A stretch of DNA of 64,000 nt from Proteinivorax hydrogeniformans (GTDB lineage Bacteria > Bacillota > Proteinivoracia > Proteinivoracales > Proteinivoracaceae). Under the pieces are notes generated by a model, which worked only from the letters and a program-made list of their open reading frames with translations, was not told the origin of the DNA and did not search any database. How positions within the stretch are numbered: position 1 is the stretch's first letter; the number at the start of each line of letters is the position of its first letter. Location of the stretch: positions 1,612,001 to 1,676,000 of the forward strand of contig NZ_CP159485.1 of the NCBI RefSeq assembly GCF_040515995.1, given 5' to 3'. Shown piece by piece: positions 40,720 through 49,382 of the stretch. The translations under genes were made by a program, and so were the position numbers.

Positions 40720-41398
40720 ATCTAATATGAATGGGGTTGGACCAAGCATGTAACTTATTTCGTTATGTTTACCGTGGCCAATTAAGGATTTGTTATTAGC
40801 CCCTTGTGGTCTAGGTTCTTTGGCGGGCTTTGAGATGAAGTTAACTAATTACCATTACCAAAAACAATTGGCCGCGAAAACGTATAAATTAGCTACATGC
40901 TGGGTCTGAAACTTACTCCAAATTTGCTTATTCTGCTTGGTCATAGATACAGTAGTTCGTTCGATAGGTTTTACCCTTAGGCTTACTGAAGGGTTTGTCA
41001 TTTACTGGCAGGGCGTATTGTAGCAGTAGTAAGAGGTGGGAAGTCAGAAGTTGGAATCAACTTTGGTAACCATATAAGGAGACCCAAATGGCTAGACTGC
41101 TTAGAAGTGCCTAGATTCTAGGCGCAGTTGATGGACCAGGGCGGGAGCGTATCTTCTAATACGTGACTGGCCTGGGCTAGCAATTGCAACAACGAAGATG
41201 GGTGCTGATAAGCTGTCTGCAGCAGAGGAACTCCGTAGCCCAGAGGTAAATGACAAACCCTGAACTGACCTGAGCCTGGTTTTGAGAGCAATTGGCCGCG
41301 AAAACGTATAAATTAGCTACATGCTGGGTCTGAAACTCACTCCAAATTTGCTTATTCTGCTTGGTCATAGATACAGTAGTTCGTTCGGTAGCTTTACA
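40720..41398. repeat. Large intergenic repeat, copies 8 and 9, with the second module in front
   Basis: The second module recurs at 40727-40792. Copy 8 runs from the junction motif at 40866 to the same motif at 41290, a 424-base period, with left arm at 40990 and right arm near 41247-41264. Copy 9 is the first 100 bases of another unit and stops at the perfect palindrome at 41399. Confidence 0.82.
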
Positions 41399-41449
41399 AA
41401 TAATGGCTGTCTTAAATTATCTTTTAGATAATTTAAGACAGCCATTATT
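41399..41449. terminator. Perfect 23-bp palindrome, probable terminator
   Basis: Bases 41399-41421 are exactly complementary to 41427-41449 around the loop TTTTA. The stem begins AATAATGGCTGTC. It lies five bases beyond the stop of the lspA-like pseudogene and cuts off the last repeat copy. The T-run on the minus strand is short. Confidence 0.65.
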
Positions 41450-41453
41450 GCCC

Positions 41454-41970
41454 TTAACTTCCTTTTAAAAATTGCACAAAATCCAAAGCAACTTTCTTTT
41501 CGCTTACGTTGTTAACAAACTTCCAGTTCTTAATAATAAAAAACCAAAACAACACCTGAAATGTAGTTAAGTAGACATCCTTTAGATCAAAAACAAAAAA
41601 TCCCCGTAAACCTATATAGTCTAAGCTACCTCCCCATAGCACTCTATCTAAAAGAGAGCATAAATATCTCCAGTAGCCTTGTTTCAATCTTATTTCCTTT
41701 TCTATTATAAGCATATCTAAAAAGTAAAATAGCTAGCACTAATATTGCTGATGTCAGGATTATATGAAAAGCCTTCGTATTTTCAATACCTAGCATAGAA
41801 TTATACCACGAGTAGTATGTGTTGTGGGTGGGCCTAAAATAGATAAAGTCCCCTATAAGATTGACATCAGATCCCCGGTAATTTCTAACTATAAGCTTAA
41901 CAACTTGATCTACCGCTACCAGCGCTGCAATAAGTAAATATCTAAAATTCGATTTCATAGTTTCCTCCAT
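41454..41970 (-). pseudogene. Signal-peptidase-II-like gene (lspA-like), frameshifted
   Basis: Two overlapping minus-strand frames together look like one LspA-type protein. The first (to 41644) has the N-terminal helix with LLIAALVAVDQVVKLIV and a HNTYYSWYNS segment where LspA has its NxGxxF motif. The second has SLLDRVLWGGSLDYIG, matching the two catalytic aspartates of LspA (NLIDR and VDF), and a final membrane helix. The frames switch in the shared region 41644-41714. A divergent lspA relative broken by an indel is the simplest reading; a sequencing error is possible. Confidence 0.6.
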
Positions 41971-42096
41971 CTTTTAAATATATCTTATACTATACTAAAA
42001 CAATTAGGTAGTTTCAATATCTTATCTTGGTATAGTTTAGCACATATCAAAAGTTCCTGCCCCTTTCTAGCACCTATCTTTTCCTCCTTACCGCAG

Positions 42097-42366
42097 TCAA
42101 AAGATACCGGTATGTTTTTTGTCGTTAGCAAAAATCATAGCTAGCAAATTAGACAGTGGTAAGCCCCACTTTAAATGGTTATCATTAATTATTTTAAACA
42201 CACGAGGAAAAGTATGGAGCTTTTCTTGGTAAAGAGACTTCTTAAATAGAAATGTGAAGTGATGTAGGACTAAACCGCAGTAGAGCAGCATAGTTTGTGC
42301 TTTGCTTACTGTCGTTTCATTCCACCACATAGTCCAAAATATTTGCATCCTCATGGGGCACTCCAA
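42097..42366 (-). CDS. Unrecognised short ORF, doubtful
   Basis: An 89-codon frame, the first 50 bases of which overlap the end of the upstream gene in another frame. No ribosome binding site is evident. The later part (LFKKSLYQEKLHTFPRVFKI to NLLAMIFANDKK) looks protein-like and may be a remnant of a longer gene. Confidence 0.25.
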   Translation of the reverse strand: MECPMRMQIFWTMWWNETTVSKAQTMLLYCGLVLHHFTFLFKKSLYQEKLHTFPRVFKIINDNHLKWGLPLSNLLAMIFANDKKHTGIF

Positions 42367-42805
42367 GATTAAACGAGTTTCTCAGCCATGAAAACCTAGG
42401 AGCTCCTTTGATTTTTGAGGCGACATATCCATGGTTAATTTTAGATAACGACCTATGGTTTCCATCTTCAACAGCTACCTTATAAATCTGCTGTGAAAAT
42501 AAAATCTCACCTTCTAGATAAAAGTTTATTTTAAAATACTCTTCTTGCAATAAATCCTCTAAACTGTCCGAAGATGATATGCCATTTAGGCCAAAATTAT
42601 CTATTATCTGGGCAACTAACTCCTCCTCTTCAATTATATAATCTTGACCATCTAATTCTAGAATCTCTATTTTTTCAACTTTATGCTGATTATCTATAAT
42701 GTCTACAACCATCATATTAGCCCTTTCCCCAGGAATGTTATAAACTGCTATTGCTGCAAATATTACTAATGCTAAAATTATGATTTTCTTTTTTCTACTC
42801 AACAT
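42317..42805 (-). CDS. Hypothetical protein with N-terminal membrane anchor
   Basis: The 162-residue protein starts at the ATG at 42805, with GGAGGG 3-4 bases upstream, and begins LSRKKKIIILALVIFAAIAVY, a single membrane anchor or uncleaved signal. The acidic remainder (KVEKIEILELDGQDYIIEEEEL and later) looks like a small extracytoplasmic domain. No family recognised. It is downstream of the recombinase operon on the same strand, with 95 bases in between. Confidence 0.65.
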   Translation of the reverse strand: MLSRKKKIIILALVIFAAIAVYNIPGERANMMVVDIIDNQHKVEKIEILELDGQDYIIEEEELVAQIIDNFGLNGISSSDSLEDLLQEEYFKINFYLEGEILFSQQIYKVAVEDGNHRSLSKINHGYVASKIKGAPRFSWLRNSFNLGVPHEDANILDYVVE

Positions 42806-42920
42806 ATACCCTCCTTTTATACACATTTAATATATACAGTAAATTTTTACACACAAAATGATACCTATAAGACCCTTAATTTCGTTTATATTAAAATCTA
42901 TGCAAAACCTTATTCCTATT

Positions 42921-43751
42921 TTACATAAACTGATCATATGTATTTTTTATGGCTTCATTATAAAGTTTAGCATAAGTTGATGTTGTCTCTATATCATCAT
43001 GTCCTAAAAGAATTCGAATATCTTCAAGGGGAGCGCCTTGTTGAGCCATGTGAACAACAAAGGTATACCTTAAAATGCGAGGATTTACTAAAAATCCAAG
43101 TTCTTTAGAGTAGTCTGCAAGGTAACGCTGGACAGTACGCTTACTAATCTTACTTTTTCTATCACTTAAAAAAACATATTCACTTTTTTCTTTAGTTTCT
43201 TTTATGTGTTTTTTTAGCCATAGAGCGCATTCTTCTCTAAAGTAAACTGTACGTTCTTTTTTTCCTTTACCTTCTGGTATTTTAATTTGTTTTTGTTTCC
43301 AGTTTATATCCTTGTGTTTTATATTTACAAGCTCGCTTGGTCTAACTCCAGTTGCGTAAAGGATTTCAATTATAGCTCTTTTTTTAGTATCTTTAACTAT
43401 CTCTCTTAATTTTAAAACTTCCAAATCTGTTAAATAGCTTGGGTAAGTATCTGGTATTTTAGGTTTATCTATTCCTTTTGTGGGATCTTTTTTTATTAGT
43501 TCATCTTCTAGTAAAAAGTTAAAAAATGATCTAAGCGCAATTAACTCTTTTGCACGTGTGGCAGGGCTTAACCCTTTTTTGTTTAGGTAAAGCATGTAAT
43601 TTTCTATATCTTTTTGAGTTATTTTGTCATAGTCTTTTTTATAAAAAGAGAAAAACTTGTTAACCACAAATTTGTACGTTTTTATAGTTTGTTTAGAAAA
43701 CCTAAGATTATGCTCTTTAAAGTATCTATTTACTTCTTCGGCATTTTTCAT
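42921..43751 (-). CDS. Tyrosine recombinase 1 of the quartet (type A, variant active site)
   Basis: The 276-residue recombinase has a SAM-like N-terminal domain (residues 5-95) and a catalytic domain with Arg137 (TGVRPSE), Lys164 in EGKGKKER, Arg228, His251 (LLGHDDIETTS) and nucleophile Tyr260. The usual His of HxLR is replaced by Arg225 (NPRILRYTF), so cleavage may be weakened. The start at 43751 has AGGAGG 7 bases upstream, overlapping the stop of recombinase 2. It is the fourth gene in transcription order and most like recombinase 3. Confidence 0.9.
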   Translation of the reverse strand: MKNAEEVNRYFKEHNLRFSKQTIKTYKFVVNKFFSFYKKDYDKITQKDIENYMLYLNKKGLSPATRAKELIALRSFFNFLLEDELIKKDPTKGIDKPKIPDTYPSYLTDLEVLKLREIVKDTKKRAIIEILYATGVRPSELVNIKHKDINWKQKQIKIPEGKGKKERTVYFREECALWLKKHIKETKEKSEYVFLSDRKSKISKRTVQRYLADYSKELGFLVNPRILRYTFVVHMAQQGAPLEDIRILLGHDDIETTSTYAKLYNEAIKNTYDQFM

Positions 43752-43762
43752 CTTTTTTCCTC

Positions 43763-44650
43763 CTACTCCATACACTTTCTGTAAAGTTTATCTAACCTTT
43801 TTATCCCGATTTTAGTGTAAATAAGAGTTGTACTAATACTTTTATGCCCTAAAAAATTTTTGATATAGTTTATAGGTGCTCCTTGCTCATATTGTGCCGT
43901 GGCTCGTGTATGCCGCAACATGTGAGGTGTTAGCTTTATACCTAGATCCTCAGAAATTTTTTTGAAAATATGACTTATTGCCCTTTTGGAGAGTCTTTTA
44001 TTGCGGTTACTTAAAAAAAGAGGAGTGGGCTTTTTCTCAGTAGGATGATTTTTTAAATACTCGTCAAGTAAAAATTGGCAGGTTACGTCAAAGTTTGCCT
44101 TTCGCATTATATTTCCTTTACCTGTTATGGATATAGTTCTATTTTCTAAATCTATATCTTCAACATCTATTTTTTGTAGTTCCCCAACTCTGCATGCTGT
44201 AGCATAGGTAAGCTCAACCAAAAGTCGATCCCTTAAAGGTAGTGTTTGTATATAAACTCTTAGTTTAGCAAAGTTACTTTCTGTTATGGATCTTGGCAGA
44301 GCTTTTTTAAGTTTAGGTTTCCATCTTTTTTTAATGAGCTTTTTTTCTTTTTCTATATAACCTTTTTTTTGGCAATACTTAAAAAAGGCTGAAAGCGAAG
44401 ATAACACCCCTGAAATGGTTGTATCTTTAAGCCCTTTTAAACCCGTATAAATATATTCCAATACATCTTCAGCGTCGAGCTCATTAATAGCTTTATCCAC
44501 TGCACCAAAAAAATCTTCTAGGACATATGAGTATTTTAAAGTAGTTTGTTTAGACCTATTTCCACTATCTAAATACAAAAGATATTCATTTATAATTTCT
44601 CTAGTTTTTTTTGATACAATTTCATTTTCTACAAGCCTAATATTTTCCAT
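43763..44650 (-). CDS. Tyrosine recombinase 2 of the quartet (type B)
   Basis: In 295 residues the full catalytic set is seen: Arg154 (TACRVGEL), Lys178 (TGKGN), His243 and Arg246 (PHMLRHT), His269 (FLGHKSIS) and Tyr278. It shares with recombinase 4 the segment LIKKRWKP near residue 105 and TLPLRDRLLVE near 136, which recombinases 1 and 3 lack. It follows recombinase 3 after 13 bases. Confidence 0.92.
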   Translation of the reverse strand: MENIRLVENEIVSKKTREIINEYLLYLDSGNRSKQTTLKYSYVLEDFFGAVDKAINELDAEDVLEYIYTGLKGLKDTTISGVLSSLSAFFKYCQKKGYIEKEKKLIKKRWKPKLKKALPRSITESNFAKLRVYIQTLPLRDRLLVELTYATACRVGELQKIDVEDIDLENRTISITGKGNIMRKANFDVTCQFLLDEYLKNHPTEKKPTPLFLSNRNKRLSKRAISHIFKKISEDLGIKLTPHMLRHTRATAQYEQGAPINYIKNFLGHKSISTTLIYTKIGIKRLDKLYRKCME

Positions 44651-44663
44651 GGGTTACACATCC

Positions 44664-45521
44664 TTATACATTAGTGTATTTTTCATGTTGCTTTTTCCTA
44701 TCTTCTGCATTAAGCTCTGCATAATTGCTAGTTGTATTAATGTTTTCATGGCCTAATATTGTTTGAATAATAGGAATAGGAACATCTTTTGACTCTAAAG
44801 TTGCACCAAGGGTGTACCTTAGCATATGGGGTGTGACTTTAAAATCTAGTTTTTCTGAGTATTCTCTGCAGAGCTTATGGATATAGTCTGAAGAAAGTTT
44901 TTCTCCTTTTTTATTGCAAAAAAGATATTCACTTTCAACTTTTCTATTGTTTAAATACTTTCGTAACCAAGCTTCGCATTTTCTAGTAAATGGCACTTCC
45001 CTTTCTTTTTTTCCTTTACCTTTTCTTATAGCAATAACCTTTCTATCCCAGTCGATATCTTTATCTTTGGCAACTTTAATTTCTAAAGCTTCGGTTATGC
45101 GCGCTCCTGTAGCTCTTAAAGTTTCTATAAGAGCACGTAGTCTTAAGTCACCTTTTATAGTTTCTAGTAATCTAACAAGTTTTACATCGTCTAAGTAACC
45201 ATGGGGATTTTTTTTAGCTTTAGGTCCATCGATGCCAATAGTAGGGTTAATGTAGTGATAATCATCTTCTACTAAGAACTCATAAAAGGATCTAACTGCA
45301 GTAAGTTTTAATCTTCTACTTTTCCCTGTAAGTCCTTCATCTTTTAAAAATATAAGCCAATCTTCAACATCTTCAGGTTGTACTTTATCAAATTCTTTTG
45401 GACAAAATGTGAAAAATTGATTTAGAGAAATTCTATAGCTTTTTTTAGTCGCTTCACTATAATAATTAAACTCTTTTAAAAAAAGGCTTATCATACTTTT
45501 AGTTTTTTTCAATTTTACCAC
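44664..45521 (-). CDS. Tyrosine recombinase 3 of the quartet (type A)
   Basis: The 285-residue protein has Arg141 (TGARITEA), Lys169 (KGKGKKERE), His232 and Arg235 (PHMLRYT), His258 (ILGHENINTT) and Tyr267. It shares with recombinase 1 the RSFYEFLVEDD segment near residue 77 and the NPTIGIDGPK linker. The GTG start at 45521 overlaps the recombinase 4 stop by 7 bases, so translation is probably coupled. Confidence 0.92.
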   Translation of the reverse strand: MVKLKKTKSMISLFLKEFNYYSEATKKSYRISLNQFFTFCPKEFDKVQPEDVEDWLIFLKDEGLTGKSRRLKLTAVRSFYEFLVEDDYHYINPTIGIDGPKAKKNPHGYLDDVKLVRLLETIKGDLRLRALIETLRATGARITEALEIKVAKDKDIDWDRKVIAIRKGKGKKEREVPFTRKCEAWLRKYLNNRKVESEYLFCNKKGEKLSSDYIHKLCREYSEKLDFKVTPHMLRYTLGATLESKDVPIPIIQTILGHENINTTSNYAELNAEDRKKQHEKYTNV

Positions 45522-46396
45522 CCCATTGCTCTGTTATATTCGTCGATCACATCATCTGTCAGTATCTTTGCATAAACTCTAGTGGTGTTTAAATCTTCAT
45601 GGCCGAGCTGTTTGGAAATAAAATTAATTGATTTTCCTTTTGCTAACATATGGGTAGCATATGTATGCCTTAGAGTGTGAGGACTTATTGATTTATCCAA
45701 ACTAGCACTTTTACCTAAATTACGTACGACTTTAAAGTAAATGTACTTAGAAGCTCTTTTTCCGTAGATATTTATAAATAAAGCTTCTTCATCGTCAGTT
45801 CTACTATTTAGGTATTCCTGCAATAAAAGTGCACATTTGGTTGAAAAGAACACTGTTCTTGTTTTATCACCTTTTCCTTCTATAATAGCTGAAGTATTTT
45901 TAATATCTATATCCTTTCTATTTAAATTTTGAGCTTCGAATTGTCTACAGCCTGACGATAACAAAAACTCAACTATTACCCGTTCTCTTAATGGCAACTT
46001 TTCTGCATGATAATTTATAGCTGCTAGCTCAGACCTAGTGAGGTATTTAATGATTCTGTCTTCTGTGGGAGGTAGCCAACGTTTTTTTATTAACCTCCTA
46101 TCAACAAACCCTTTTGCTAAACAGAATTTAAAAAAACTACTTAAAATCCAAAACACACTGTGGAAGGTTGCAGCTTTTTTGTCGTCATAATTTATAGACA
46201 GCCAAATACGTACATGCTCTGGTCTTAATTTTTCAAGTGGCACACTTAAGTCACTTAAAAATCTCCCCAAGCATGCTTTGTATTTTTTAATCGTCAACTC
46301 TCCCTTATCATCAAGTTTTAATTTCCTTATAAAAAGATTTAAAACCTCAAGGTTACGTTCAGTATAATTTGGGATGATTTCACAACTTTTTTCCAT
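45515..46396 (-). CDS. Tyrosine recombinase 4 of the quartet (type B), first in the operon
   Basis: The 293-residue protein has Arg151 (SGCRQFEA), Lys175 (EGKGDKTR), His240 and Arg243 (PHTLRHTYATH), His266 (QLGHEDLNTT) and Tyr275, so it looks fully active. It resembles recombinase 2 (LIKKRWLPP near residue 102, KLPLRERVIVE near 133). A GGAGGG site precedes the ATG. No excisionase, relaxase or phage gene is adjacent. Confidence 0.92.
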   Translation of the reverse strand: MEKSCEIIPNYTERNLEVLNLFIRKLKLDDKGELTIKKYKACLGRFLSDLSVPLEKLRPEHVRIWLSINYDDKKAATFHSVFWILSSFFKFCLAKGFVDRRLIKKRWLPPTEDRIIKYLTRSELAAINYHAEKLPLRERVIVEFLLSSGCRQFEAQNLNRKDIDIKNTSAIIEGKGDKTRTVFFSTKCALLLQEYLNSRTDDEEALFINIYGKRASKYIYFKVVRNLGKSASLDKSISPHTLRHTYATHMLAKGKSINFISKQLGHEDLNTTRVYAKILTDDVIDEYNRAMGW

Positions 46397-46561
46397 TTTA
46401 CCCTCCTTTTGATTTTAAGGATAGATTTTAATACTTGAATTTGTTTAGGGCACAGCAAACACACCCACTTGTTGCCTAGCTATGCAAAGTGGTTGCAAAG
46501 TCCTTTTATTCAATTGTTTAGTTGCTTGTTTAGCTTTGTAAAGTCCCCCCTTTAAACGACG

Positions 46562-46597
46562 AAAGGACCCCGTCTAAGCGACGGAAGGTCCTTTTTT
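46562..46597. terminator. Hairpin terminator upstream of the recombinase operon
   Basis: AAAGGACC plus CCGTC pairs with GACGG plus GGTCCTTT, loop TAAGC, followed by T6 on the plus strand. It insulates the recombinases from the DUF4238 gene. The rest of 46397-46772 is AT-rich with short imperfect repeats (TGCAAAG, GACGNAAGG) and no gene. Confidence 0.7.
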
Positions 46598-46772
46598 CCC
46601 ATAAAACAGACTTTGGGAAAAGAAAAATATCGTTATATTTATTTGTGAGTATTATAACCAGCGGTCAGAAGTTTATACATATTAACTTTAATGAACCTTT
46701 GATACTACAATTTCAGTTAAGTTTTGTTATGTAATGTAAATAACTGTTTTTATACCGTTAGTAAGCAGCCAC

Positions 46773-47795
46773 TTAATTTAAATCATACATAAGGTTTTTT
46801 CTACTAAGCCCCATCATATTGTCAGGTAAGGGAACATTTATGTATTTCTTTTTAATACTTAAAAAACTAAAATTTAGATTTTTATAAATACTACCAGAAG
46901 TAAAATGAACTAGCTCATTTCCATTTTCTTGCTTGTAAGTCCTCAAGTTATCTTCCAAACTTCGCTCTGTTCTACTTTTTACAATCTCTCTAATATAAGA
47001 CTCTTTTGTATCACGAGTGAAAAATAGTTTATTATATGCATTTTCAACTGCTAATTTATTTAATGCTGAAACTTCTTTTTTTGATTTAATATTATATATC
47101 GGTGTATTACCTAAAAAATCATACACATACGGATCAAAGAGACATAGTACATAATTGCAGCTTAACGGCATAAAAATTTGGATTCCAGCGTTTTCTAGTC
47201 CATAGCCAATTCTATAGTTTCTGGATACGTATAGTTTATTGTAAAATATAACTGGGTGATCACAGGTTATAAACTGATGATGATTTGTTTTGTTACATAA
47301 TAAAATCATCCCTAAGTCCCTAAGTTGCTTTGCCTCTTTTAACGCGATGTCGATGGGTACCTTACTTGGAACTTCTTTAAATTCCTTAAAGTCACTTTTT
47401 TTAATATTACCATTGTTGAGTCCCTCATCTGGAACCATCTTTTCCATGAACTCATATAAGTATTTATGTCTATCCGAAATTTTTTTTGTCCTGTAATGAG
47501 AAACTGCAATAAACTCTAAGAAGCTGTTATAGTCTTCTCTAGTTAAATAATAAAGTTCCTTTGATGAAAGAAGTTTGCGAATTATTCGTGCCCATATACT
47601 CTCAAGCTTACCCAATCTACCCTCAAGCTCCCCATTTTTTCCATAAAGATATCTACTATACGCCACACTCTTTATCGAAGCGTTTGTTACATGTTTTTTT
47701 GAATCTAACATAAACATGCCAATATTTTTTCTATTGTGCGAGTAATTTCTTAAATAAAACTGAGGTACATAGTGTTGCTTTTTAACCTTCCCCAT
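46773..47795 (-). CDS. DUF4238 domain-containing protein
   Basis: The 340-residue protein begins with KKQHYVPQFYLRNYS (residues 4-18), the hallmark of the DUF4238 family, which is found mostly in accessory regions; I do not know an experimentally assigned function. Later segments FITCDHPVIFYN and FMPLSCNYVLCLFDP are also conserved in the family. The start at 47795 has GGAGAAGGG upstream; the ATG at 47840 has none. It lies 60 bases downstream of the 322-residue gene on the same strand. Confidence 0.8.
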   Translation of the reverse strand: MGKVKKQHYVPQFYLRNYSHNRKNIGMFMLDSKKHVTNASIKSVAYSRYLYGKNGELEGRLGKLESIWARIIRKLLSSKELYYLTREDYNSFLEFIAVSHYRTKKISDRHKYLYEFMEKMVPDEGLNNGNIKKSDFKEFKEVPSKVPIDIALKEAKQLRDLGMILLCNKTNHHQFITCDHPVIFYNKLYVSRNYRIGYGLENAGIQIFMPLSCNYVLCLFDPYVYDFLGNTPIYNIKSKKEVSALNKLAVENAYNKLFFTRDTKESYIREIVKSRTERSLEDNLRTYKQENGNELVHFTSGSIYKNLNFSFLSIKKKYINVPLPDNMMGLSRKNLMYDLN

Positions 47796-47855
47796 TGCAG
47801 TCCCTTCTCCCCCATAATTTCTGTTCGTTAATCTTGCCATAAAGCAACAGAATAA

Positions 47856-48824
47856 TCATCCAATATTCTCTATATTTTTTCTTATTTGTTTCTTTTGTAA
47901 TATTGCGTTTTTAATGCATATAAACTTCATATCTGATAAGTAATCCACGGTTCCATCATAGATCTTCAGTAGATCTCTACCAACGGGATTTAAAACTCCT
48001 CTATGTAGATGATATCGACCACTTTCTGCGTAATCTCCCGCTATGTTAGAGACCAAGCCATAAATCCACATTCTTGTATCAGTGCCATTGTTTATCATAT
48101 CAATATACTCTGAAAGTCTCTCCCTAATTAAATCGTCAACTTGATTGTTAACCAGTTCAAAAGCATAACTGTATTCGCTAAACCTTTCTTTTATTTCATC
48201 AAGTATCTTTATGGCTTTATGAATATGATGGGGGTAGTTAATCAATTTATATATGATGGTTTTAACTTCTCTTTGCTCTTCATTTTCCTCTAGATAGGCT
48301 CGTTGCAAATAACTTAATGACCCTAATTGTTCTACTTTACTCTTTTCTATATGCCGCTTAAACTCATTTTTATAGCTGTCAATATATTTTTGGTCGTCAA
48401 ATAAAACTGCACATAGTATAGCACCTTTATACGACTGTATAATGAAAGGGTCACATATTAAGCTAGATCTAAAACTTACCTCTGCTACTGCCAACTTTTC
48501 TCTATTATCTCTTTTTAGTAAGTCAGAGAGTTTGATACTGTTTAAAATATCTTCACCTAACCTAAACAAAGTTAAACCAAACATCGAAAGTATCATTTTC
48601 ACATCTTTTTCACTTTCACTTATAGCAACAAAATTGTTCTCTACTAGCTCATAAAAGTCTGATAATAAAAGAAAATCCTTTACCTTTGCAACATCATGAT
48701 TACAATTACAAAAAATTTCATTGAAAACATACAAATTAACTTCTTTCCATTTCTCATGCTTCATAAGCAAAGGCATAAGATCATCTATGGTCTCAATTTT
48801 TGTTTCTTCCCAAGCTACCTCCAT
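47856..48824 (-). CDS. Hypothetical helical protein
   Basis: I do not recognise this 322-residue protein. It appears mainly alpha-helical, perhaps TPR-like (RSSLICDPFIIQSYKGAILC, SLSYLQRAYLEENEEQREVK). It contains no obvious membrane segment or enzyme motif. GAGGAGGGA lies before the ATG. It probably forms a unit with the DUF4238 gene. Confidence 0.7.
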   Translation of the reverse strand: MEVAWEETKIETIDDLMPLLMKHEKWKEVNLYVFNEIFCNCNHDVAKVKDFLLLSDFYELVENNFVAISESEKDVKMILSMFGLTLFRLGEDILNSIKLSDLLKRDNREKLAVAEVSFRSSLICDPFIIQSYKGAILCAVLFDDQKYIDSYKNEFKRHIEKSKVEQLGSLSYLQRAYLEENEEQREVKTIIYKLINYPHHIHKAIKILDEIKERFSEYSYAFELVNNQVDDLIRERLSEYIDMINNGTDTRMWIYGLVSNIAGDYAESGRYHLHRGVLNPVGRDLLKIYDGTVDYLSDMKFICIKNAILQKKQIRKNIENIG

Positions 48825-48990
48825 ACTCTATCCCTCCTCTACCTGACTTCCCATACATCTCTTGTTTTACAAACTATATTCATATCTTTTAAAAATATCA
48901 AAAATCTGCATACATTCATAAGTTATTTAAAGTTATTAAGCGCTTCAGGCAAGCATATAAATATATCAAAACCTTAAGGAGGTTCCTATT

Positions 48991-49302
48991 TTGTTGAATG
49001 TATATTATCAAGGTGAACAAATGCAGTGTGAAACGCTATTATCCACGGATAATGATTTAAGAAAAGTGTTAAACATCCTTCAAAATGTGAATGATAAAAA
49101 ACAACCTATTAACCTACATGAAATTGGAGCAACTATATTTGATATAGCATCAAGCTATTCATGTATACATGGTATGGACAGTGTACAAAAGCAAGCTTTA
49201 GCTAATTTGGGTTATATCTTATTCACCCGTAATGAGAATACAGTTAGTAGAGAGCACTTATATGAGAAGATATTTTTGACTTTCTTTGAGATTGTTGAAT
49301 AG
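48991..49302 (+). CDS. Hypothetical protein
   Basis: A 103-codon frame with AAGGAGGTT 6 bases before a TTG start at 48991 (the next codon is also TTG). The protein is soluble, with a helical C-terminal half (SVQKQALANLGYILFTRNEN). No family recognised. It is the only plus-strand gene in the 42-51 kb accessory stretch. Confidence 0.6.
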   Translation: MLNVYYQGEQMQCETLLSTDNDLRKVLNILQNVNDKKQPINLHEIGATIFDIASSYSCIHGMDSVQKQALANLGYILFTRNENTVSREHLYEKIFLTFFEIVE

Positions 49303-49382
49303 TCTTACCAAACGTAAGGCCAATCGCTAACTGTAGACCTTCTCAAGGTCTTAATGTGAATAACCCTTTTATTACTCTTTTT

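Noticed and set aside
42921-46396. Prophage or standard RIT element
   Set aside because: No phage structural genes or excisionase are nearby, there are four and not three recombinases, and I found no clear terminal inverted repeats at the two ends.
46561-46592. Short direct repeat GACGAAAGGACC / GACGGAAGGTCC as an attachment site
   Set aside because: The two halves form a terminator hairpin with a T-run, which explains them better.
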